Source: Linum tenue (lineage: Eukaryota; Streptophyta; Magnoliopsida; Malpighiales; Linaceae). From it: DNA of 64,000 bases. A program made the position numbers and the translations under genes. The DNA is taken from contig CAMGYJ010000002.1 in assembly GCA_946122785.1 (NCBI GenBank), forward strand, positions 68,163,703 through 68,227,702, read 5' to 3'. Each line of letters starts with the position of its first letter. The first letter of the stretch is position 1. Under the pieces are notes generated by a model. It saw nothing but the letters and a program-made list of their open reading frames with translations. It was not told the DNA's origin and made no database searches. Shown here piece by piece: positions 57,701 to 64,000 of this stretch.

Positions 57701-60053
57701 TTTGCTTCTCGACAGATATGTTTCTCCGCTTCTGCTTTACGGGGCGTACATTTGGCTTCACTGCAAGGTGGTGCTCTGCGAGTTCGCGAGGCACGCCTGG
57801 CATATCCTCCGGTCCCCAAGCGAAAAGATCGGAGAATTCCCGCAAAAGGAGCAGCATGCTTGCAGCCAAGTCAGGGTTTAGGTGGGCTGATATACGCACG
57901 GTCTTTTCCGGCTCGCTCTCTATTAGTGGTACAGCTGCATCCCCATCTAACGCCTCGGGCCGGGGATGGTCGTTTCTCGTATCCACCAAGTCTACATCCA
58001 GTTGTTTTATGGTGGCTTGGTAGCATTCCCGAGCTTGTTGTGTGTTTCCCTTCACGCATCCCACTCCGCTTCCCACCGTAAACTTCAGCCTTTGATGACA
58101 TGTGGACGCCACTGCCCCGAACGTGGCGAGGAAGCCACGCCCCAGTATGGCATTGTATGCTGATGGACAGTCCGCCACATAGAACTCCATCGCTTTAGTC
58201 TTGGTTACGCCTCCCTCGCCAATTGTTACGCGTAGCGTGACTACGCCTAAGACCTTTATCTTGGATCCGGAGAAGCCTACCAGCTGTGTGGTGGAAGGCT
58301 TGAGGTCCTCAACCCCTTTCTTCATACTCTTGAGGGTCGAAAAGAACAAAATGTCGGCTGAGCTTCCGTTATCAATAAGCGTCTTGGTGACCTTGTACTT
58401 TCCCGTGCGGAAGGATATAACTAGCGGATCCTCCGAGGCGTCAGAAGTGGCCAGTTCGGACGCATGGAACACCACCTCCGCGGTGTGCGCGTTTGCTACA
58501 GTTAGGCACGGAACTCCCTCATCAGGATTTCGGGGTCGCTTCCTTCCTCCGGAGATGGTTATTATTTTCAAGTCGTCTTCGTCCAAACGCGGCTGCCTCC
58601 TCGGGGGTGGTGCGTCAGGTGGCGACGGAAGCCTCCCCCTTTCCCTCCGATCACGGGACCTTGACCTTCTGGGCGATCTCAATCTCCTCCCTCGGGACCG
58701 GGACCGCGGTCTTCTTGGAGATCTGCTCCGATGCCGCCTCAAAGACGGCGATCTGGTCCTTTCTTGTTTCTTTGCCTCCAGCCTGCTTCGTAAGTCGCCG
58801 GGCGCTAGATTTGCAAGGCTCAATTGAAAATCTCGACAGTCCGCGGTGTTATGTGAAGTTCTTTGGTGCCAATCGCACCACCTTCTGAATACAGGGGCGT
58901 CGGGCCGCCTCTGCGCTTCGGGACGTGATCTTTCCTCTTGTTGCCTTTGGGGCGGGACCTCGTTCCTGCTTCGCTCTGTGGCATAGACTTCCTTTTTGTT
59001 TTCGCCTGCCCTCCCTTTCGCCTTGTAACTATGCCGCTCCGGTGTCCGTCCTCGCCGAGGAGGGGATCGGTTCCCTTTCCGCGTCTCTCTTCCTCTTCCT
59101 CCCCGTTCGGCGGGGGTTAAAGCGTCTTCTAGCGTTATTGCCCGCCTTACCAAGTTGTCTAAATCTGGCCACGTCTTGATATCCTGTTCTTTTTTGATCA
59201 GCGCTCTCTGAAGCTCTTTGCTCTTCGTCGCCATCCTTAGGCTCCCCGCCGCTACGTTCGGTGTCACGCCTTGTATTTCGCAAGCGATGGTATTCCAACT
59301 ATCGTAGAAGTTAGTCAAAGTTTCCCCTTCCCCTTGCGTGCAATTAATAAGCGCAGTGACAGTGAGGCGCCTCCGAATTTGAGAGGCGAACTTGGATGTG
59401 AAGAGGGTCGCAAACTGCTCGAAATTATCGATGATTCCCTCGGGGAGGGAGGTGTACCATGTCCTGCACCGCCCTCCGAAGGTGATGGGGAATGCCTTGC
59501 ATAAATCTGCGTCCGTGGCGTTGATCAACTGCATCTTCATGGTGAACGAGCTAAGATGATCGTGCGGGTCCGTATCCCCGTTGTAAGTCGGGAGGCCCAA
59601 CGACGAGAAGTTTGGGGGGACCGGATTTCGGAACAACTTCTTTGAAAGCGGGTTGTGCAATATACTGGGCCCTTTGTTCTTCCCGCTTCCTTTCCCGAAG
59701 CTTGTTTGTAGGTGCTCCTCTAGGAAGCTCAGGTCAGTTTCCGGCCTTTCCTCTTCGGTCTCTTCGTCTTCCGAATCTTCTATTTCTACCGCATTTCTCT
59801 TCCCTTTGTCCCGTGGCGTCGCGGACGGTCCCGGCTCTTCTTCCCGCCTTACACTCTCCTTTATTAGGGAGAGTATTTGACTTATACTTCCCCGCATCTG
59901 TGCGATCTGCTCCCCCTGACTCTTCACCCGATCCTCCAGCTCTATCTCCTCCTCGACATTGGGCGACAAACCTCGAAGCGTGCTTCGTTCGATCACCTCC
60001 TTCATGGGAGTGATGGAGTCCCCTGACATCTCAAGAAGTTGTAGAAGTCTCAA
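54744..60053 (-). CDS. Tat-type Ty3/gypsy Gag-Pol polyprotein
   Basis: The frame has 1769 codons and is uninterrupted. An N-terminal coiled region and acidic segment precede the retrotransposon Gag domain (about residues 140-290: PTYNGDTDPHDHLSSF, FTSKFASQIRRR). A CDWHQRTSHNTADC knuckle-like motif lies near 395, then long Arg/Ser-rich tracts. The protease IDNGSSADI is near 561. The reverse transcriptase has DFTSLNSACPKDAYPLP, FGLKNAGATYQRMV and catalytic YVDD near 923. RNase H follows, then a second, archaeal-like RNase H starting LLVDGAAGKRG near 1205, typical of Tat. The integrase has an H-H-C-C region (CHACQAH) and the catalytic D (GLDLLGP), D (TDHGAQF) and E (GQVESSNK). All catalytic residues are present. 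The start codon could be a later Met. Confidence 0.94.
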   Translation of the reverse strand: MRLLQLLEMSGDSITPMKEVIERSTLRGLSPNVEEEIELEDRVKSQGEQIAQMRGSISQILSLIKESVRREEEPGPSATPRDKGKRNAVEIEDSEDEETEEERPETDLSFLEEHLQTSFGKGSGKNKGPSILHNPLSKKLFRNPVPPNFSSLGLPTYNGDTDPHDHLSSFTMKMQLINATDADLCKAFPITFGGRCRTWYTSLPEGIIDNFEQFATLFTSKFASQIRRRLTVTALINCTQGEGETLTNFYDSWNTIACEIQGVTPNVAAGSLRMATKSKELQRALIKKEQDIKTWPDLDNLVRRAITLEDALTPAERGGRGRETRKGNRSPPRRGRTPERHSYKAKGRAGENKKEVYATERSRNEVPPQRQQEERSRPEAQRRPDAPVFRRWCDWHQRTSHNTADCRDFQLSLANLAPGDLRSRLEAKKQERTRSPSLRRHRSRSPRRPRSRSRGRRLRSPRRSRSRDRRERGRLPSPPDAPPPRRQPRLDEDDLKIITISGGRKRPRNPDEGVPCLTVANAHTAEVVFHASELATSDASEDPLVISFRTGKYKVTKTLIDNGSSADILFFSTLKSMKKGVEDLKPSTTQLVGFSGSKIKVLGVVTLRVTIGEGGVTKTKAMEFYVADCPSAYNAILGRGFLATFGAVASTCHQRLKFTVGSGVGCVKGNTQQARECYQATIKQLDVDLVDTRNDHPRPEALDGDAAVPLIESEPEKTVRISAHLNPDLAASMLLLLREFSDLFAWGPEDMPGVPRELAEHHLAVKPNVRPVKQKRRNISVEKQMALEEEIQKLLKAGFIKEVRYPTWLANPVFVKKSSGLWRMCVDFTSLNSACPKDAYPLPRIDRLIDATANHSMLSFLDMFSGYHQISLAEEDQEKTAFMTATGNYCWVVMPFGLKNAGATYQRMVDAVLRNQIGRNVEAYVDDVLVKSKEAGTHLQDLRETFSNMRKHGLRLNPTKCVFGAEAGKFLGFLITKRGIEANPKQIEAILQLKAPKTIKEIQAFNGKMAALSRFIPRSADKCSPFFQVLKKSTTKFKWSEECDQAFMRLKEQLSSPPVLSAPINGERLFLYLAVSHQAVSSVLVRRAEDGKDQPIYYVSKALLPAETRYLVVEKAVLAVAMTARKLRPYFQSHPITVLSNLPLKKILQGMDASGRMTKWAVELSEHDISYAPRPAIKAQVLADFVVEGFTTDEGTNREFEAWKLLVDGAAGKRGAGAGIVIETPDGVVHEVAMRFNALKTNNVAEYEALINGVKLIMEMGAKKVKIYSDSSLVVGQINGNFEIKEEELARLAGKAQGELAQMEEWTLEHIRREGNAHADALSKLATAMDFEGERQVTVTKEVAVITDAEGGNCEDWRSQLLGFLEKDEVPDEAAAAKALRRKATRYTVVGGELFKRSFTGAYLKCLGREESEEALKTIHMGTCATHLGPRSLERAVLLQGYYWPTVKKDALKMVRECHACQAHADKHHAPASEMKGIISPWPFSKWGLDLLGPFPNAPLGKKYLVVAVDYFTKWIEAEPLETITSARIQKFLFNNILIRFGIPETIVTDHGAQFDCRPFEKFCLEHGITLSLASVAFPQANGQVESSNKLILRGLKRRLGEAKGTWTTELPHILWAHRTTHKTATGETPFALTYGCEAVVPTEVQFPTLRIRAYNPEENHANLLHQLNMTETRREAALEHIITEKEKVAKAYNTKVRARPLEEGDMVLKRMFEKREKERHGKLAANWEGPYLISDKIGPSTYKLATMGGEAISKTWNALHLRKYYSAE

Positions 60054-60057
60054 CTGG

Positions 60058-60077
60058 CCCCACGGTGGGCGCCAAAT
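60058..60077 (-). promoter_or_regulatory. Tat element primer-binding site region
   Basis: Directly inside the 5' LTR the minus strand reads ATTTGGCGCCCACCGTGGGG, a wording common at this position in plant Tat-type gypsy elements. The priming tRNA was not identified. The gag start (60053) follows within a few bases. Confidence 0.6.
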
Positions 60078-60621
60078 TGTTCGCGCCTAGAAAGTGCCAG
60101 GCGTTTTAAGTAAGGTCAGTGAGGAATCCGCCGACTTCTTGAGATGTGGGAGTATCCGTTGCGTGGTAACTGCCGCCTTCTGCAAAGAAAGGTCCCGAGG
60201 CGTAGCCCGGGGACGCCCTCCAATGCCTAAGTCAGTAGTATTCTGTGGTGGTAGTCAGTATCAATAGAACGAAAGAAATATAGAGAGAGAATGGTTTAAT
60301 AGAGAGAGAGAATGGTTTAATAGAGAGAGAGAATAGTTTTTCTCAGAGAGAGAATCCTCGGCCCCCTCTTAAATGTGGCGGTTATCCCTTATTTATAGCC
60401 TCCCCTGACAACCTGTCAGATTCAATACCTCGTACTTGTTTCCCCGGTGGCACGTCTGCGGCGCCTTCTTAGTGCCTCGTCAGCATTTGGGCCCAACCTA
60501 CTCACGCTTGGGCCTCCTTTCGGCCTTTTCCCCTTTTGGGTCCTTTCGGCCTTTTCCCCTTTTGGGTCATTCCCAATACCCATGGGCCTTGATTTAGATG
60601 ATGGTCCCTTTTGGCCCAACA
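60078..60621 (-). repeat. Tat element 5' LTR
   Basis: It matches the 3' LTR over 544 bp with no difference I could see. The minus-strand TATA box (TATAAATA near 60388-60397) would drive the gag-pol transcript leftward. Confidence 0.95.
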
Positions 60622-60991
60622 GGAATCACTTGATGTTGTCGACCGTTGAATAATATGTAAACAAAGAAAGTGAAAGTATATATCCCTACGTGATAATATA
60701 ACTATTTGTGTTATGCGAATTTCGGAATCTGTAACACAATTAGTAGTGAACATCTTTTTTTTTTATTTGACTAGACTTTATTTGTTGTTGTAACTTTTTT
60801 ATAAATGTAATTTATAAATGTGTAGCCCTTATCTCCGAAATTTCCAAAACCTAAAATTAAATTCATGAGCTACCCCTTATCCCTACCATATCCAAACACA
60901 TGATTTTATGCTAAAGAGTTTGATTATCTTTCTTTTTTATTCTTTTCTTCTATGTAATTTTGAGAACTATCATTGTTTGAACCTAGCTGGG
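60622..60991. other. Flank between two Tat elements
   Basis: This AT-rich sequence carries no gene. It begins with the second copy of the GGAAT target duplication. It was presumably contiguous with the GEM-like gene's upstream region before insertion of the Tat element. Confidence 0.5.
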
Positions 60992-61626
60992 TGTAGGAGT
61001 TAGGTTCGAGTAAGGGTTGGGGTCAAAAAGAAGTGCGAGTTGGGGTTGGATCGGAGAGTCAAAAACTAGAGAGCTGAAGGAGGACGAGAGAAGGAATATT
61101 AGAGAGATAAGTTGTTATTGTAGAGAGAGAGTGGTGGAAAAATGCGATCCCCTCACCCACCGGAGTAAATGCCATATTTATAGGCTACCCGGTGGTGGGT
61201 GAGTGGATGGATTACATGATTACTTTTGACCTTGACATGACCTTGACATGACCACTGACACGTCGGGGATTTAGGCCATGCCTCTACCTAGGACGTGTCA
61301 GAGGTGTACCTACGACCATATTCCAGATCCCAACGTGGCCGCCCCTCGGGGATTGTGGGCGAGACTCCTCTTGGCCCTGTGGCTTAGTGCTTGCTCGACG
61401 CTCTCAGTATGCGCGTGACTCGTGACGCGCCTGGCTCTCCGCGCCTTGACGTTTCCCGCTCGCGCGCACCTTTGTGAGGGGTTCAGGGTCTTCGCGCGTT
61501 GGTTCTTTCTATCCGCGCGCATCCTCACTAATATCTCCCACGTTGTGCCGCGCCTCGTTCCTTCGTGCGCGTCTTAGGTCGGCGCGCCTTACTTTGCGCG
61601 GTTAGGTCCGAGTCACATGCCCAACA
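60992..61626 (-). repeat. Probable 3' LTR of a second Tat-type element
   Basis: The region ends CATGCCCAACA at 61626, followed on the plus strand by ATTGCCCCCCATC, which read on the minus strand is a G-rich polypurine-type tract before TGTTGGGC. The layout parallels the first element's LTR: GA-rich AGAGAGAG words near 61060-61130, then TTTATAGG near 61175. The left border (a TGTAGGAG at about 60992) is a guess, since the partner LTR lies outside the window. Confidence 0.5.
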
Positions 61627-62279
61627 ATTGCCCCCCATCAGAGGGTGTTCTGCGAGCGCCCTCTGTTTAGGTCTTCACTTGATTGACTCGGGCCTGGGCG
61701 CGTTTTCCGGGGCTTCCTGCGCGCGTCTTGACGTTCCGTGGCCGTGTGAGAGGTTCTGTTGTAGTTGCCTGCTTGAGCGAGATCTCCGGAGTCGGGACTT
61801 CGAATCGCGCGCACGATCTGTGATTTTTCTCCTTTCCCGATTCGCGCGCGTGATCTTGGTGAGATTTTTTCTTTTTCCCTGGATCGTGCGTGCGATCTTT
61901 GTGGGATTTTTCTTTTAACTCGCGGGTGTGCTATGCCCCCCAGGCGCCGTGCGGAACTTGTCCCGTCGGCGGCTAGTACCTACTTCGAATAGGTGTCCAC
62001 GTGTCCTTACCTGGTTTGTCCGTTTGGGCGGGCGAATTTTGAAATTCGAAACGTCTGACGGTTGAGATCTTCGAGGTTACTTTAACCCTTCGCCTTCCCT
62101 CTAATAACTATAAGTATCGGCCCGTTTGGGGAGTGGGGTTCATTCTGCCTCATTCTACCTCTTTCTTCACATCTGAGCTCAGCTCCTCTCTCGTGTTCTG
62201 GTTTTTCGCCGAGATTCTTCTCCTTCTCTTACAATCTTGAATCTTCACTCGTTGTTCTTCTCTGTTGCTTATTGCCATC
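61627..62279 (+). promoter_or_regulatory. Leader and promoter region of the second opposite-strand gene
   Basis: GC-rich sequence with many GCGCG words lies between the probable LTR and the gene at 62280. A TATA-like AACTATAAGTAT near 62105-62116 lies about 170 bp before the ATG, comparable with the first element. No coding sequence is seen. Confidence 0.4.
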
Positions 62280-64000
62280 ATGGACAACACCAACACCAAC
62301 ATCGGCGAGGTTGAGATCGTACAAGACGAAGAAGGTAATGTTTCCCCCCTTTCCCGTATTTCTTCTGATCCGTCGCTGGAATTGGCGAATTCCGGCGGCG
62401 AATATGGCGGTGGTTCTGGTGACGGCGGAGCTCCGTCCACACCGTCGGCCGGAGTCGACTCGGATCATGACTTCGTCCTCGGAGAGACGGAGGCGGATGA
62501 AGATGCAGTAGTCCACGGGAGCGAGGGGCCGAGCGCGCAGCCCCGAGGCGTCCTGATAATCCGGCGTGACCGCGATGGGAGGCCCGGGGTCGCGGAGGGT
62601 GTTAGTACTGCGGACGCGGACGAGCGCGAGGATTCTGACACTCAGTCAGCGCCGGTGATTGCAGAGCCTATCAACGTGGTACGCATAACCGAGGGGATGA
62701 GCCGACTTGGCCCTCGTTACGTGGACGCGGCCTACACTGTCCTTGACTGGGCGGAGATGTGGGGCGATCAGCCGGCTCCGCACGACAACTTGTTGCGGGG
62801 ACCCGATCACGGCTCAATTTACTCGCGCGAGGAAGTAGAGGACATCGTGCGCGGGCTGGGTTTGCCTCCGCACTGGGAGTACGCGGTGCCCTCCGTGCGG
62901 AGTACAGTGGGAAATTGCCCCCCAGGGTGGTTTGGGGTGTACAGCGAGTACTGGGTGATGGGCTTCAAGTTTCCCATCGACCCATTGTTGTGCGCCATAT
63001 ATAGGCGGCTCAACTGCTCGGTTGGGCGCCTCTCTCCATCCATCGTGATGCATGCTTCCTGCTTGCGCCTCGCTTGTAAGCGGCTTAACATCCAGCCCAC
63101 GTATGGGCTGTTCCGCAAGTTTTACAAGATCAAGGAGCCGAGCAAGACGAGTGACTGTTTGTCCATAAAGCGGCGCGACAACAGGCCTGACGGGTTCGTG
63201 TATGGTTCCCCCAAACTGAAGAAGACGTGGTTTGAGCGCTTCTTCTACGTTAGGCCGGTGCCGGGGGAGTGGGCGAGCGAGCATGTGGATGAGCCCACTA
63301 TGTGGAAGAAGGGTAGTACTCTTAAGTTTGAATCTCACGTTGGCGCGTATGATGGGCTTGAAAGAGAGTATCAAGCATGTTTGAATCAGAAGATGAATCT
63401 CTACACGCGCGGAGTTCGCGAGGCCATTTTGCAAGAGCTTTTCGCTGATGGTTAGTTGCTTTCTTTTCCCTTTGCATTCTGTCATAATTAACCGGTTTCT
63501 TACGATATTTTGGTGCAGGTGTCAATTTTGCCGACCTCGCGAGCATGATGTCGGTGGACAACGTTGCCAAGGCGCCCCGGGCCTCTCGTAAGGGGAAGAA
63601 GAAGCAGAAAGATGGGGCGCAGAGTAGCAACGCGCCAGCTGCCAGCGCCAAAAGGAAGGATCGGGGGCAGCCCAGCAGTGCTCCCGCGAGTGGCGGGAAG
63701 AGGAAGGAGTCGGCGTCGGAGAGGGAGCCGGCTGATGGGAACCCGAAGAAGGTTGCGCGGGTCGTGGAGCCAGAGGCGCGAGTCGTTACCGTGTCGGAGG
63801 CGCGCATGCAAGAGGCGCGCCAACATCCTCTGGTCATCGTCGATCCCGAGGAGCGGGTGGGCAACTCCCCGCGTCCAGAAGGGGTGGTGGCTCCCAGCAG
63901 CTCTGGGGCCTCTGGGGCCGCTGGGCAACGGAAGCTTACTGACATGTTGGGGGGCGTCCCAGGGGTTGACTATTACCGCGACGTGCGGCTGCACACCGGC
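62280..64000 (+). CDS. Opposite-strand accessory gene of a second Tat element, partial
   Basis: Exon 1 is 62280-63450. Exon 2 starts at 63519 and runs off the window still open. The start is ATG 62280 (MDNTNTNIGEVEIV). The acidic, Gly/Ser-rich N-terminus (about 1-140) is followed by the same domain as the gene at 50678: LPPHWEYAVPS, GFKFPIDPLLCAIY, NCSVGRLSPSI, RLACKRLNIQPTYGLFRKFY and GSPKLKKTWFERFFY. The first intron interrupts the same codon position (ELFADG versus ELFGDG) in the same phase. Exon 2 is again basic and Lys/Ala/Ser-rich. The rest of the protein, any coiled coil and the element's pol lie outside. It is probably intact as far as seen. Confidence 0.8.

Larger units (their letters stand above)
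49683..60621 (-). mobile_element. Ty3/gypsy Tat-type LTR retrotransposon, 10.9 kb, complete
   Basis: Two 544-bp LTRs (49683-50226 and 60078-60621) begin TGTTCGCGCC and end GGCCCAACA. They appear identical or nearly so, and are flanked by a perfect target duplication GGAAT (49678-49682 and 60622-60626). The gag-pol frame runs on the minus strand (60053-54744). Between pol and the 3' LTR lie a 130-bp tandem array (53471-54686) and a gene on the opposite strand (50678-53210). A dual RNase H arrangement, the extra 3' region and the antisense gene identify the Tat group. It inserted upstream of the GEM-like gene, recently. Confidence 0.95.

Noticed and set aside
61310..61918. Frames of 72-117 codons in the probable LTR and leader of the second Tat element
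   Set aside because: They are Arg/Ala-rich because of GCGCG repeats. No conservation with the first element's corresponding region was seen.

Overview
This window is nuclear DNA from a flowering plant, most likely a eudicot. The evidence is spliced genes with GT-AG introns, plant-specific families (class III terpene synthase, CrRLK1L receptor kinase, EXO70, arogenate dehydratase, GEM-like GRAM protein) and a dense load of plant transposons. I cannot name the species from the sequence. Transposons and their debris occupy well over half of the window.

Left part (1-31.4 kb): a complete seven-exon sesquiterpene synthase-type gene (2149-4587) whose 5' flank is present in partial duplicate copies. 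Next is a 4.8-kb Mutator-like element (5552-10376) with a broken transposase, an intact spliced plant-mobile-domain (PMD) gene and striking subterminal GC-rich palindromes. An old LINE follows, split by a very young Ty1/copia element (10940-15968) whose two LTRs look identical. Two more TIR elements lie side by side (17070-18465 and about 18481-19190), then a full-length L1-type LINE with both ORFs open and a 17-bp target duplication (19310-25572), then a LINE 3' fragment. An intronless EXO70 gene (29380-31368) closes this part.

Middle part (31.5-49.4 kb): a 2-oxoglutarate-dependent dioxygenase pseudogene; a 1-kb stretch packed with a degenerate RYCGTTTT-type motif; an LTR-like region with palindromic GCACGGCCGTGCGG repeats; and MITEs. 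After these comes a group of single-copy genes: a CrRLK1L receptor-like kinase (38135-40945), a RALF-like cysteine-rich peptide on the same strand 1.9 kb downstream (42860-43237), a ten-exon arogenate/prephenate dehydratase with no visible transit peptide (44131-46223, minus) and a four-exon GEM-like GRAM gene (47961-49390, minus).

Right part (49.7-64 kb): a complete 10.9-kb Ty3/gypsy element of Tat type (49683-60621, GGAAT target duplication). It carries an uninterrupted 1769-codon gag-pol on the minus strand, about nine copies of a 130-bp tandem repeat, and a three-exon gene on the opposite strand. A second, diverged Tat-type element runs off the right edge. It carries a homologous opposite-strand gene with the same first-intron position, so this accessory gene is conserved between element families. 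The most interesting items are this spliced antisense gene, the PMD gene in the MULE, the receptor/peptide pair, the transit-peptide-less dehydratase and the RYCGTTTT motif field.
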